A stretch of 45,912 nt of DNA from an uncultured Actinomycetes bacterium (lineage in GTDB: Bacteria; Actinomycetota; Actinomycetes; Nanopelagicales; Nanopelagicaceae), in the NCBI GenBank assembly GCA_903924485.1, contig CAIYBL010000120.1:1-45912 (forward strand), in the 5' to 3' direction. This document shows, in pieces, positions 9,900-20,377 of this stretch. The position numbers and the translations under genes are program-made. Position 1 is the stretch's first letter, and each line of letters begins with the position of its first letter. Under the pieces are notes generated by a model, which saw only the letters and a list, made by a program, of their open reading frames with translations, searched no databases and had not been told where the DNA came from.

Positions 9900-10562
9900 T
9901 TATCCTACCGCGCCGGGGGTGCTTTCTATCTCTGCAATCTGCGCCATGAGCGCCCGTGAGACTCCACGTAGGGCGCCCTCTGGATCAATTCCATTGGAAG
10001 TGGCCCAAGCAATTGTCGCAAGCAACACTTCACCAACTGCTTCTTCAGTGGCGGCAGTCGGGGTATTGATGTCCTGAGGTAAATCAAGATCCAGACGATT
10101 CTTCTCGGCGCGATAGAGCAATTTCGTAACAAGGGTCAACGCTGGCTGGGCAATCGGCACACCATCAACAGCAGATGTTCGGCCCTTTTCCAGAGCTTTA
10201 AGGGCTTCCCAGTTTTCGAGAACTTCATCGCTGGAAGAAACTTTCACATCAGCAAAGACATGAGGATGTCTACGAATTAATTTATCTGCGACAGTTTCTG
10301 CAACATCTTCAATGGAGAATGGGTGGGTTGGATGTTCCTGAGCCATACGCGCGTGGAAGTACACCTGCAGCAATACGTCACCAAGTTCTTCTTGCATTGC
10401 TTCACGATCGTTGGTCTCTACTGCCTCGATATATTCATATGACTCTTCAAGGAGAAACTTCAGAAGTGACTCATGAGTTTGCTCAGCATCCCAAAGGCAC
10501 CCACCCGGTGATCGCAGTTGATCCATCACTGCAACAAGGCGTTGCAGGTGGGACTCGGTCAC
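9900..10562 (-). CDS. mazG: MazG-type nucleotide pyrophosphohydrolase
   Basis: LRSPGGCLWDAEQTHESLLKFLLEESYEYIEAVETND...EELGDVLLQVYFHARMA. Confidence 0.94.
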   Translation of the reverse strand: MTESHLQRLVAVMDQLRSPGGCLWDAEQTHESLLKFLLEESYEYIEAVETNDREAMQEELGDVLLQVYFHARMAQEHPTHPFSIEDVAETVADKLIRRHPHVFADVKVSSSDEVLENWEALKALEKGRTSAVDGVPIAQPALTLVTKLLYRAEKNRLDLDLPQDINTPTAATEEAVGEVLLATIAWATSNGIDPEGALRGVSRALMAQIAEIESTPGAVG

Positions 10563-11173
10563 TTGGTTGGAGTAGGTACAGGCGTCGTTGCTGAACTAGC
10601 AGAAGTTGCAGCAACTATGTCGCCAGCGGCTGAATCCCATGTTCCATAGCGTGGATTCACAGTGACTTTAAGTTTGATTGCCTTGGCGCTAATTAACTTC
10701 TGAATTTCGGTACCAGTATTTGCTTGAGGTATTCCGGCAGCCACTGCGGCAGCTTGAAGTTTTTCAGAGAGAATAATGAGCTGTAGGTATGTATCAAGAT
10801 CTATAGAGGCGATCCCTGCTCCGACAAGAGCCTTAGGTAGCGCAGCTGCTCCACCAATTTGAGTAAGAATCGTTGCGCGGCGTGCATCAATTTCAGCTTT
10901 GGTGACCGAGATCTTGCCATCGGTTGCGACATCGCCCAAGAGTGTGGCCATCAGGTGGAAGCGCAACTGTCCGCGATTAAGGGTTTCACCGGTATCAAGA
11001 GTCATGCCAGTGGTGACAACCTTTTTGCGCTCGGCAAGAACGGTATCAATGCTCTTTTGCACAGTTGCCTGCGTAATCTTGGTTGAACCAATGGAGGCGG
11101 CGACGCCCACTTGAGAACACCCGCTCAATAAAAGAGCGCTAGCAACAGTTAGAACGGCAATGATTCTCTTCAC
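10559..11173 (-). CDS. SurA N-terminal-like lipoprotein
   Basis: Lipobox LLLSGCS; then VAASIGSTKITQATVQKSIDTVLAERKK; lies between mazG and mfd. Confidence 0.75.
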   Translation of the reverse strand: MKRIIAVLTVASALLLSGCSQVGVAASIGSTKITQATVQKSIDTVLAERKKVVTTGMTLDTGETLNRGQLRFHLMATLLGDVATDGKISVTKAEIDARRATILTQIGGAAALPKALVGAGIASIDLDTYLQLIILSEKLQAAAVAAGIPQANTGTEIQKLISAKAIKLKVTVNPRYGTWDSAAGDIVAATSASSATTPVPTPTK

Positions 11174-14100
11174 GTCGTACTCGCTTTCGATGACAACTTC
11201 GCTGTCGTGTTGGGTGCCAGGCTTGGCCTGACAAGAACGTTAATGGCCTCGGTTACCCAGGCTAGGAGAGAAGTATCCACCATGACCGGGGCTACAGATG
11301 ACGGCGACCACGCCGGTCCCGTCGGCAGCGCCACAAGCAACGTCCCAGTAGCGCTCTTGTATAGCGAGCCCGGATATACGCGAGTCAAGCGCAATTGCAG
11401 CGATTCTGGGAGTTTCACGGGGCTTAGACGTAAGAATTTTCCTTGCATGACAACTTCGGTCAGCCTGACCTCCTTCGCTAAGGCGCGAAGTTCGGCGACT
11501 CCCAGAAGGAAGGCTGCCTCCAAGGGTAAAGGGCCAAAGCGGTCGATGAGTTCGGAACGAATTTCTTCTACAGCGCCAGGAGAAGGCACGTCAGCGAGAC
11601 GACGATAAAGATCTAGGCGAAGGCGCTCGCCTGGAACGTATTCGTGGGAGAGGTGGGCATTGATAGGAAGTTCGACTTTGCACTCCAGGGATTTTTCTTC
11701 GGTCTCCATGATCCCCGCCTTGTAATCCTGAACGGCTTCACCGACCATGCGCATGTAAAGATCAAAACCGACATCGGCAATGTGACCTGATTGTTCGCCA
11801 CCGAGCAAATTTCCGGCTCCTCTAATTTCTAGATCTTTCATCGCCACGCGCATGCCCGATCCGAGTTCAGTATTTGCTGCGATTGTTTTGAGTCGATCGT
11901 GCGCCAATTCCGAAAGTGGTTGATCTGTCGGATACAGGAAGTACGCATATGCACGTTCTCGTCCACGGCCAACTCGACCGCGCAATTGATGAAGTTGCGA
12001 TAGTCCAAAAAGATCAGCACGCTCGACAATCAAAGTATTTGCATTTGAAATATCTAGGCCGCTTTCAACAATCGTCGTACAAACCAAAACATCAAATTCG
12101 CGTTCCCAGAATCCAAGAATTACATCTTCCAGCATATGTTCGCCCATTTGCCCATGAGCAACACGAATACGCGCTTCTGGAATAAGTTCTTGAAGGCGAG
12201 AAGCTGCGCGATCGATGGACTCGACGCGATTGTGAATGTAGAAAACTTGGCCATCGCGCATTAACTCTCGTCGAATCGCCGCCGATATTTGAGCTTCTTC
12301 ACTAGCTCCGACATAGGTAAGGATTGGATGCCGATCCTCTGGTGGAGTGGTGATCGTGGACATCTCTCTGATACCCGTGACTGCCATCTCCAAGGTGCGA
12401 GGAATTGGTGTTGCAGACATGGCCAACACATCGACCGAGGTGCGCAACTTCTTCAACGATTCCTTCTGCTCGACACCAAAGCGCTGTTCTTCATCGACGA
12501 TTACAAGTCCAAGATCTTTAAACTGGACATCATTAGAGAGCAATCGATGCGTGCCGATTATGACATCAACAGAACCTGCCGCAAGGCCAGCCAAAATATC
12601 TTTACTTTCCTTTGCTGTATTAAAGCGAGATAAACCTGCCACTTTGACTGGAAATCCCGAATACCTCTCGGAAAATGTTGTGCCGTGTTGTTGGACTAGC
12701 AAAGTTGTTGGAACGAGAACGGCAACCTGTTTGCCATCCTGGACTGCCTTAAATGCGGCCCGAATAGCAATCTCCGTCTTTCCATAGCCAACATCGCCGC
12801 AGATAATGCGATCCATCGGATAGGGGCGTTCCATATCTGCTTTGACTTCGTTGATCGTTGAAAGTTGGTCGGCGGTTTCTACGTATGAGAATGCATCTTC
12901 AAGTTCGCGCTGCCATGGGGTGTCAGGAGAGAACGCAAAACCAGGCGCACTCGTTCGAGCGGCGTAGAGACGAATGAGTTCGCCAGCAATTTGGCGTACC
13001 GCTTTGCGTGCACGGCCTTTGGCTTTTTGCCAATCACCGCTTCCAATGCGGTGAACTGTTGGTGCCTCACCGCCAATGTATTTACTCACCTGCTCCAACG
13101 AGTCGGTGGGGACAAATATCCGATCCCCTGGCATTCCTCTCTTGGCAGAGGCGTATTCAATAATCAAATACTCACGAGTGATTGTTCCCGTTGTTCTGTG
13201 AACCAGCTCAACATATCGACCGATTCCGTGTTGTTCGTGAACTACGAAATCTCCTGCCTTCAATTCCAATGGGTCGATCGTTTGCTTACGCCTAGAAGGA
13301 AGCCGATCCCCATCTTTACCACTGCCCTTATTGCCAGATAAATCGCGCTCGGTAATAAGAAGCAACGATGCAGAATGCGAGAGAAAACCATGGCTTAAAT
13401 TGGAAGCAGTCACATAGACCGTGCCATGTACCGGCTGGCCCTTGATTTCTGCGACCATGCGAACGGGAAGATCAGCATTACGGAAGACATCAGCAAAACG
13501 TTCGGCCATACCCGCACCAAGGGCTGAAAAAACAACGGTGTGGCTTTGCGCCAACGAATCAGCAATGAGTGCAACAGCTTTATCGGTATTGCCTCTCATT
13601 GGTTCTATGGGTGTTGCATCCAAGAAAGACGTATCCTCATCAAGATCGCTTCCGAAAGAGTTGAAACTTTGTGTCGGTAGCCGCAGATCGGAGATCTGGT
13701 CGATGATTTGTTCCCAAGAGAGATACGTTCCGTCACCGTCATGCAATGGCGAGACTCCGCCACTTGCTGCGTTTGACCACGATGCGGCAAGAAATTCTTT
13801 GTTTGTTGCGAGTAAATCAGCCGATCGCGATCGTATCCGCTCTTTGTCGATGAAGATCACTTGTGTGTTTGGCAGAGCACGTTCAAGGATGCTCACCTGT
13901 TGATCAACCAATAATGGAATCAGAGATTCCATACCTTCGGTGACAATTCCCTCTGCAATTCTTTCGCAGACTTCTTTAGCGGCGGGAAAGAGTTCTGGCA
14001 GGAGCGCAGCTCTTGCTCTTACTGAATTCGTTAGAAGCAGTTCTCTGCAAGGATAAATTGCAATCTTTCCGATGACAGGAGCTGAGGTGCGCTGATCGGC

Positions 14101-14703
14101 AACTTCGAAGTAGCTGAGTTCTTCAATTTCATCGCCGAAGAAATCCACACGGATTGGGTGGTCAGACAACGGAAGGAAAACATCAACGATGCCACCGCGC
14201 ACGGCAAATTCCCCACGGCGTTCGACAAGGTCGGTGCGCTCGTACGCTAATTCGCCAAGATGTTGTACAAGTTTCTCTAAACCAATCTCTTGCCCGATCT
14301 CTAACTCCACTAGTGGTGTCTTGGCTAAATCGGCAATAAAGCGATGAATCAGCGCCCGGGCTGGCATAACAATTACAAGATGCGATGCAGATGAATCATT
14401 TCTCTCCAGCTGGTACAGGGCTTGGATACGAGTGGCAACAGTGTCACTGCGAGGGCTGAGTCGCTCATGTGGCAGCGTCTCCCATGCTGGGAATTCAAAG
14501 ACATTGTCGTGAAGGGTTCGAAGTTCAGCAGCCAGATCTTCAGCAGATCGACTCGACGCGGTAACAACTATCAGAGGTCGGTCTTTTGCTTTGAGTGCAA
14601 CAAGAAAAGGGTTGATCGAAGCAGGGGCGACAACTGACTGAGATTGAGAAAGTTGCGAGGAAATTTCCGCGGATTGGATAATTGCAGGTAATAAGCCACG
14701 CAT
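11170..14703 (-). CDS. mfd: Transcription-repair coupling factor
   Basis: 1177 aa; GDFVVHEQHGIGRY, CGDVGYGKTEIAIRAAFKAV, VDEEQRFGVEQKE, SATPIPRTLEMA, QLHQLRGRVGR. Confidence 0.98.
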   Translation of the reverse strand: MRGLLPAIIQSAEISSQLSQSQSVVAPASINPFLVALKAKDRPLIVVTASSRSAEDLAAELRTLHDNVFEFPAWETLPHERLSPRSDTVATRIQALYQLERNDSSASHLVIVMPARALIHRFIADLAKTPLVELEIGQEIGLEKLVQHLGELAYERTDLVERRGEFAVRGGIVDVFLPLSDHPIRVDFFGDEIEELSYFEVADQRTSAPVIGKIAIYPCRELLLTNSVRARAALLPELFPAAKEVCERIAEGIVTEGMESLIPLLVDQQVSILERALPNTQVIFIDKERIRSRSADLLATNKEFLAASWSNAASGGVSPLHDGDGTYLSWEQIIDQISDLRLPTQSFNSFGSDLDEDTSFLDATPIEPMRGNTDKAVALIADSLAQSHTVVFSALGAGMAERFADVFRNADLPVRMVAEIKGQPVHGTVYVTASNLSHGFLSHSASLLLITERDLSGNKGSGKDGDRLPSRRKQTIDPLELKAGDFVVHEQHGIGRYVELVHRTTGTITREYLIIEYASAKRGMPGDRIFVPTDSLEQVSKYIGGEAPTVHRIGSGDWQKAKGRARKAVRQIAGELIRLYAARTSAPGFAFSPDTPWQRELEDAFSYVETADQLSTINEVKADMERPYPMDRIICGDVGYGKTEIAIRAAFKAVQDGKQVAVLVPTTLLVQQHGTTFSERYSGFPVKVAGLSRFNTAKESKDILAGLAAGSVDVIIGTHRLLSNDVQFKDLGLVIVDEEQRFGVEQKESLKKLRTSVDVLAMSATPIPRTLEMAVTGIREMSTITTPPEDRHPILTYVGASEEAQISAAIRRELMRDGQVFYIHNRVESIDRAASRLQELIPEARIRVAHGQMGEHMLEDVILGFWEREFDVLVCTTIVESGLDISNANTLIVERADLFGLSQLHQLRGRVGRGRERAYAYFLYPTDQPLSELAHDRLKTIAANTELGSGMRVAMKDLEIRGAGNLLGGEQSGHIADVGFDLYMRMVGEAVQDYKAGIMETEEKSLECKVELPINAHLSHEYVPGERLRLDLYRRLADVPSPGAVEEIRSELIDRFGPLPLEAAFLLGVAELRALAKEVRLTEVVMQGKFLRLSPVKLPESLQLRLTRVYPGSLYKSATGTLLVALPTGPAWSPSSVAPVMVDTSLLAWVTEAINVLVRPSLAPNTTAKLSSKASTT

Positions 14704-14800
14704 TGATCACTCCTTCCCCGAAAATGCCAAGACGCCCCATTTAGCAAAAATCCCAGGGCTCTGGAACGGGGTAGGTGCCAGTCTAGAGCAGAAAGACCTG

Positions 14801-14806
14801 CATAAT
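14801..14806 (+). promoter_or_regulatory. Putative -10 box of a leaderless ppc transcript
   Basis: CATAAT followed by 6 nt (tagcgc) and then the ppc ATG at 14813; no SD visible. Confidence 0.5.
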
Positions 14807-14812
14807 TAGCGC

Positions 14813-17530
14813 ATGTCTGCCGAGAACTTAGCCGTTGGTGAATTCAACGATGATGCTGAACTTCGTAGCGATGTCCGAAAATTAGGTGACCTCCTTGGCC
14901 AATCGCTGGTGCGACAAGAAGGTGTAGAACTTCTTGAACTCGTAGAAGCCGTACGTAGCGCAGTCCGCGAAGGTGGAGGGGCAGAACTTCTCGCAGGTGT
15001 GAGCGTTGAAGAATCCGTACAGTTGGTGCGAGCATTTAGTACGTATTTCCATTTGGCCAATGTCGCCGAACAAGTTCACCGTTCTCGAATCTTGGCGACT
15101 GCGCGTGCCCAAGGTGGTTCGTGGATTTCTCGTGCAGTGGATAAAATTGTTAGCGCGAAAGAAAGCCCAGTTGCTGGATACGAAATAACGAATGCAGATA
15201 TTGCGCTGTGGCTGGAAGATTTTATGGTGCGACCTGTCTTTACCGCGCACCCTACTGAGGCAGCGCGACGATCGATCCTAGGAAAGCTTGGCCAGATTGC
15301 AGATTTGCTGGATAAAGACCACTCACCTTTACAAGAGCGACGGTTAGAAGAAACCGTAGATCTTCTCTGGCAGACAGATGAATTGCGATTGGGCCAACCA
15401 GAGCCACTTGATGAGGCAATGAACGCGCTCTATTACTTGGATGATCTTTTCCGTCTTACTGTTCCTGAAGTTCTGGATGATTTAGCGCACGAGTTAAAGC
15501 GCTTGGATTTTGAACTCCCACCCACAAGTCGTCCCTTGTCATTTGGAACATGGATCGGTGGAGACCGCGATGGAAATCCAAACGTGACTCCTGAGGTAAC
15601 ACGGCAAACATTGGTCCTACAAGTTGGCCATGCGATTCGTGTAACCCTGTCTGCCATGGATGAGATTCGCCAAATGCTTTCCATATCCACGCGAATTACT
15701 GGAGTCTCCCCCGAACTTCTCGCATCTGTTGAGCAAGACCTTGAGTTGATTCCCGAGATTGAAGCTCGGTATCGACGCATAAATGCTGAGGAGCCCTACC
15801 GACTTAAAGCAACGGCAATCGTCCACCGTTTAAATCTGACCCGCGTTCGCCATGCAAAGGGCGCCGAACATGTTCCACACCGTGACTACAAAGACACTCA
15901 CGAATTACTCTCAGACTTGATGCTCATGCGAGATTCACTCTTTGACCATCGCGGTGAATTAATCGCGACCGGTCTGCTAGAGCGAACTATTCGTACAGTG
16001 GCGGCATTCGGGCTAACTCACGCAACAATGGATGTTCGCGAGCATGCGCAAGTGCATCACCAAGCACTGGCGCAATTCATGGGACCGGAGTATTCAACCT
16101 TGAGTACCAGGCAGCGTACCGGCGTTCTTAATGCTGAACTCGCTAAGCCAAATCACTGTAATCCATCGACACTTGATGCACTTGGGAAGAAAACACTCGA
16201 CACATTCGTAGCAGTGGGCGATCTCATCGATCGCTTTGGGCCAGAAGTCATTGAAACCTACATTGTTTCTATGACAAAGGGCGCGGATGATTTGCTCGGA
16301 GCCGTCGTCCTAGCCAAAGAAGCTGGCCTCATTGATCTTGATAAGTCCATTGCGCGAATTGGTTTTGCACCACTACTTGAGACCGTTGCGGAATTACGAT
16401 CCGCAGATGTCATTCTTGAAGAACTCCTTAGCTGTCTTGAATACCGTCGCGTGCTTAAACTTCGTGGAGACGTTCAAGAAGTGATGCTCGGATATTCAGA
16501 TTCAAATAAAGATGCAGGAATCGCTACAAGCCAATGGGAAATTCATCGGGCGCAAAGGCGCCTCCGCGATATCGCCCTTAAACATGGTGTTAAGTTGCGC
16601 CTCTTCCACGGTCGCGGTGGCTCCGTCGGTCGAGGTGGTGGACCAACGTATGACGCACTAATCGCTCTGCCATGGGGTTCCATTGATGGTCAGATAAAGA
16701 TGACCGAGCAAGGTGAAGTCATCAGTGATAAATATTCCTTGCCCTCCCTTGCAAGAGAGAACATCGAACTCTCACTCGCCGCCGCGCTTGAAGCCACCGT
16801 TCTCAATCGTGGGCCGCGCCAGTCTCCACAAGCTTTGATGCAGTGGAACGACTGCATGGACTTGGTCAGCGAGAGTTCTTTTTCTCGATATCGCGCACTG
16901 ATTGACCATCCTGACCTACCTGCTTATTTCTACGCATCCACACCGGTTGAACAATTGGGTGAACTTTTCTTAGGCTCGCGGCCTTCTCGCCGCCCAGATG
17001 CAAGCATTGGTCTTGAAGGTTTGCGTGCAATTCCTTGGGTATTTGGATGGACGCAATCACGTCAAATTGTTCCTGGTTGGTATGGGGTTGGCAGTGGACT
17101 CAAAGCGGCCAGAGAAGCAGGAAAGAGCGACACCCTTAAACAAATGCTGGGCGAATGGCACTTCTTTAGCACCTTCATTAGCAATGTTGAAATGACTTTG
17201 GCTAAGACGGATATGGAAATGGCTGAGCGCTATGTTTCGCGCCTTGTTCCAGCAGAGCTACAGCATTTCTTAAAAACCATCAAGGAAGAATTTGAATTAA
17301 CGAAATCTGAAATTCTTTTGCTCACCGGTGAAAGTACATTCCTGGGCAATCAACCACTTCTTGCCAGAACGTTGCAAGTTCGCGATGCCTATCTTGCGCC
17401 ATTGCATTTACTTCAAGTTAATCTTTTAGAACGTGTACGTGAGGCGGGCGAAAATGCTGATCCGTTATTGCGAAGAGCCCTACTGCTCACCATTAACGGT
17501 GTAGCAGCAGGGCTTCGCAATACAGGTTGA
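14813..17530 (+). CDS. ppc: Phosphoenolpyruvate carboxylase
   Basis: VFTAHPTEAARRS, GDRDGNPNVT, VMLGYSDSNKDAGI, FHGRGGSVGRGGGP, C-terminal AAGLRNTG. Confidence 0.98.
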   Translation: MSAENLAVGEFNDDAELRSDVRKLGDLLGQSLVRQEGVELLELVEAVRSAVREGGGAELLAGVSVEESVQLVRAFSTYFHLANVAEQVHRSRILATARAQGGSWISRAVDKIVSAKESPVAGYEITNADIALWLEDFMVRPVFTAHPTEAARRSILGKLGQIADLLDKDHSPLQERRLEETVDLLWQTDELRLGQPEPLDEAMNALYYLDDLFRLTVPEVLDDLAHELKRLDFELPPTSRPLSFGTWIGGDRDGNPNVTPEVTRQTLVLQVGHAIRVTLSAMDEIRQMLSISTRITGVSPELLASVEQDLELIPEIEARYRRINAEEPYRLKATAIVHRLNLTRVRHAKGAEHVPHRDYKDTHELLSDLMLMRDSLFDHRGELIATGLLERTIRTVAAFGLTHATMDVREHAQVHHQALAQFMGPEYSTLSTRQRTGVLNAELAKPNHCNPSTLDALGKKTLDTFVAVGDLIDRFGPEVIETYIVSMTKGADDLLGAVVLAKEAGLIDLDKSIARIGFAPLLETVAELRSADVILEELLSCLEYRRVLKLRGDVQEVMLGYSDSNKDAGIATSQWEIHRAQRRLRDIALKHGVKLRLFHGRGGSVGRGGGPTYDALIALPWGSIDGQIKMTEQGEVISDKYSLPSLARENIELSLAAALEATVLNRGPRQSPQALMQWNDCMDLVSESSFSRYRALIDHPDLPAYFYASTPVEQLGELFLGSRPSRRPDASIGLEGLRAIPWVFGWTQSRQIVPGWYGVGSGLKAAREAGKSDTLKQMLGEWHFFSTFISNVEMTLAKTDMEMAERYVSRLVPAELQHFLKTIKEEFELTKSEILLLTGESTFLGNQPLLARTLQVRDAYLAPLHLLQVNLLERVREAGENADPLLRRALLLTINGVAAGLRNTG
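17471..17517. other. Large imperfect hairpin within the ppc 3' coding end
   Basis: cgaagagccctactgctcacc-attaac-ggtgtagcagcagggcttcg: arms gccct(a/g)ctgct and cacc/ggtg pair; spans the codons for RRALLLTINGVAAGLR. Confidence 0.5.
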
Positions 17531-17543
17531 GCTCTTTATAGAG

Positions 17544-18911
17544 TTACTTAATAACTGGAACGCTCTTCATAGCTTCTTGGATGGAATCCTCTGACAACGC
17601 ATGATCGCTCATGTCGCCGCTAAGGAATGCATCGTAGGCAGCTAAGTCGAAGTGACCATGACCGCAGAGTGCAGTAAGAAGTACGCGCTCCTCGCCCGTC
17701 TCCTTGCATTCATTGGCTTGGCGAATAATTTCGGCAAGGGCATGTGTTGGTTCTGGGGCAGGAACGATTCCCTCGGTTCGAGCGAACTGAACTCCGGCTG
17801 CAAAGCAATCGAGTTGTCCCACTGCAACAGCATCCATAAGTCCGAGTTCATACACATGCGAAATCAATGGAGCCATTCCGTGATAGCGAAGGCCACCTGC
17901 GTGAATTGGATCTGGTACAAAATCATGACCCAATGTGTGCATTTTCATCAACGGTGTCATGCCAGCAGTGTCACCGAAGTCGTAGCGGTATTCACCGCGC
18001 GTGAGTGATGGGCAGGATGCAGGTTCTGCTCCGCGAATCTTGGTGGTCTTTCCCTTTGTAAGATTTTCACGAATGAACGGGAAGGCCAGTCCAGCAAAGT
18101 TTGAACCGCCGCCGGTGCAACCGACAACAACATCTGGATAGTCCCCAACTTTGGCAAACTGCTTCAAAGCTTCCTCGCCAATGATTGTTTGGTGAAGAAG
18201 AACGTGGTTGAGCACACTACCGAGTGCGTAATTAACTGCTGGATCTTGTGCTGCAACCTCGACCGCTTCACTAATTGCAATTCCGAGGGATCCCGTGTGA
18301 TTTGGGTTCTTAGCCAACTGATCGCGACCAGCCTGTGTGAGTTCAGATGGTGAACGATGCACAGTGGCACCGAATAGTTCCATCATCAAACGACGATATG
18401 GCTTCTGATCATAAGAAGCACCTACCTGCCATACCTCAAGGTCCATTCCAAAGAGCGCGCATGCAAATGCAAGTGCTGTACCCCATTGGCCTGCGCCAGT
18501 TTCAGTTGTGAGTTTTCTAATTCCAGCTTGGTGATTGTAATAAGCCTGAGGTACTGCAGTGTTTGGCTTATGTGATCCTGCGGGGCTTACGCCTTCGTAC
18601 TTATAGTAAATACGAGCAGGAGTTCCCAAAGCCTTTTCTAAATTGTGTGCGCGAAAGAGTGGAGATGGACGCCATAAGCGATAAATCTCTTGCACCGCTT
18701 CTGGAATATCAATGTAACGCTCTGTCGTGACCTCTTGCATAATCAATTCCATTGGGAACAATGCAGAAAGCGCTTCAGGTCCAATAGGTTCGTGGGTGCC
18801 AGGATGAAGTGGCGGTGGTGGTGGCGATGGCAAATCAGCGATCAAGTTGTACCACTGAGTTGGCATTTCGGATTCATCTAGAAGGATTTTGTGATCTTTG
18901 CGTGAAGTCAT
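17544..18911 (-). CDS. TrpB-like pyridoxal-phosphate enzyme (TrpB2 type tryptophan synthase beta)
   Basis: [60 protein letters not shown]. Start MTSRKDHK at 18911 rather than the ORF-track 18932. Confidence 0.93.
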   Translation of the reverse strand: MTSRKDHKILLDESEMPTQWYNLIADLPSPPPPPLHPGTHEPIGPEALSALFPMELIMQEVTTERYIDIPEAVQEIYRLWRPSPLFRAHNLEKALGTPARIYYKYEGVSPAGSHKPNTAVPQAYYNHQAGIRKLTTETGAGQWGTALAFACALFGMDLEVWQVGASYDQKPYRRLMMELFGATVHRSPSELTQAGRDQLAKNPNHTGSLGIAISEAVEVAAQDPAVNYALGSVLNHVLLHQTIIGEEALKQFAKVGDYPDVVVGCTGGGSNFAGLAFPFIRENLTKGKTTKIRGAEPASCPSLTRGEYRYDFGDTAGMTPLMKMHTLGHDFVPDPIHAGGLRYHGMAPLISHVYELGLMDAVAVGQLDCFAAGVQFARTEGIVPAPEPTHALAEIIRQANECKETGEERVLLTALCGHGHFDLAAYDAFLSGDMSDHALSEDSIQEAMKSVPVIK

Positions 18912-18961
18912 GGCGGTGAGTTTATTGCCCAAACTCGGGTGCGTCTAGAGATATTCCAATC

Positions 18962-19537
18962 TCAGATATTAAAGTTTTGCTGCGTGATTTCTAGCCCATT
19001 CGTTATCAATGACTCCACGGCATCGCAGCCACGATCGATGAACTCATCGAGTGATTTCCGCTCGGCGCTAGCAAATTGCTTGAGGACGAAATCACCAGGA
19101 TCTTGTTGGCCTTGGGGGCGACCGATGCCCATTCTGATTCGAAAATACTCAGGAGTGCCAAAAACTGAGGTCAGCGATTTCAATCCGTTGTGGCCATTAT
19201 CGCCACCTGCAACTTTGGTGCGGATTGCGCCGAAAGGAATATCAAGTTCGTCATGAATCACAATCATTTGTGATGGCGGAACTTTATAGAAGGCTGCCAG
19301 AGCGCTAATTGGCCCACCAGATTCGTTCATATAACTTCGCGACTTGGCCACGATTATTGAGGCAGCATTGATTCCCACCCCGATTTTAAATGCGGCAGCT
19401 TCGGTCCGTGATTTGTGAGTACTCCACTTGGCGCTGTGGCGCGTTGCTAAACGATCAACAACCATTTGCCCAATGTTGTGCCGGGTTGCGGCATAGTCAT
19501 CACCAGGATTGCCTAAACCCACAATCAACCAGACCAT
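18962..19537 (-). CDS. pth: Peptidyl-tRNA hydrolase
   Basis: MVWLIVGLGNPGDDYAATRHNIGQMVVD, YMNESGGPI, VIHDELDIPFG, GGDNGHNGLKS. Confidence 0.97.
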   Translation of the reverse strand: MVWLIVGLGNPGDDYAATRHNIGQMVVDRLATRHSAKWSTHKSRTEAAAFKIGVGINAASIIVAKSRSYMNESGGPISALAAFYKVPPSQMIVIHDELDIPFGAIRTKVAGGDNGHNGLKSLTSVFGTPEYFRIRMGIGRPQGQQDPGDFVLKQFASAERKSLDEFIDRGCDAVESLITNGLEITQQNFNI

Positions 19538-19562
19538 GGGCCAAGCGTACTTGAGAGACTAG

Positions 19563-20183
19563 TTAAGCATCCTTCTTTTCGGCTGCGGCATCAGCGGCAG
19601 GTGCTGCTGCAGCAGCTGCAGCGGCAGGTGCTTCAACATCATCATGGCTGGAGCGAACTGATAGGTGAACAACAGGCATGCGAGCATCGCTGGCCAATGT
19701 CATTCCCGCAGGCAAAGCAACATCTTCAGCGAAGAGTGTATGTCCAGCAACCATTCCGGTGAGATCCAAGGCAAGGAAGTCAGGAATCGAAGTTGCTTCT
19801 GTCTCAACATCAATTGTGGTGTTCATGTGCTCGAGGATTCCATCACGATCATGCTCGCCCGATGTGTGGATTGGGACAGAGACAACAACGCGCTCTCCGC
19901 GACGGACGATAACGAGGTCAACATGCTCGAGGGTTCCCTTGATTGCATGGCGCACGATGGATTTAGGAAGTGTGAGTTCAGTCTTGCCGTCTACAACGAT
20001 GTCGAGAAGAACGTTGGCGGTCTTGAGTGCAATGCCAAGCTCACGTGCAGGCAAAGCCACGTGTGCAGGTTGAGCACCATGCCCGTAGATAACAGCAGGA
20101 ACTAGTCCATCGCGACGTGCGCGACGTGAGGCGCCCTTACCAAATTCAGTACGGGTCACACCATTGATGCTGATCTCGGCCAT
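19563..20183 (-). CDS. rplY: 50S ribosomal protein L25/general stress protein Ctc
   Basis: GASRRARRDGLVPAVIYGHG, VRHAIKGTLEHVDLVIVRRGERV; Ala-rich C-terminal tail. Confidence 0.95.
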   Translation of the reverse strand: MAEISINGVTRTEFGKGASRRARRDGLVPAVIYGHGAQPAHVALPARELGIALKTANVLLDIVVDGKTELTLPKSIVRHAIKGTLEHVDLVIVRRGERVVVSVPIHTSGEHDRDGILEHMNTTIDVETEATSIPDFLALDLTGMVAGHTLFAEDVALPAGMTLASDARMPVVHLSVRSSHDDVEAPAAAAAAAAPAADAAAEKKDA

Positions 20184-20351
20184 TTTTATCTCCCTGTAAT
20201 TAATCCCAAAAAACCATGCGGTTTCTACACTGTGGTTTCGGATTTAGGTGCGACATGCATTCGTCGACTTTTTCAAGCCGTCGATTACGGTGTAAAACCC
20301 TCGCCGGAACGAGGCAAAGATTAGCCAATTACGCCTATGTAGGGCAAATCC

Positions 20352-20366
20352 GCCTGGAAACCAGGC
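20352..20366 (-). terminator. Small hairpin, possible terminator downstream of prs
   Basis: gcctgg-aaa-ccaggc perfect 6-bp stem, 12 bp past the prs stop in the transcribed (-) direction; weak T tract (ggattt). Confidence 0.35.
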
Positions 20367-20377
20367 AAAAGATGGGC

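Noticed and set aside
12347-12787. 146-aa plus-strand ORF inside mfd
   Set aside because: Antisense to a strongly supported mfd reading frame; composition looks like shadow coding, with no recognisable domain.
20299-20314. cctcg-ccggaa-cgagg hairpin between prs and rplY
   Set aside because: 5-bp stem without T tract or known leader similarity; not enough to call.
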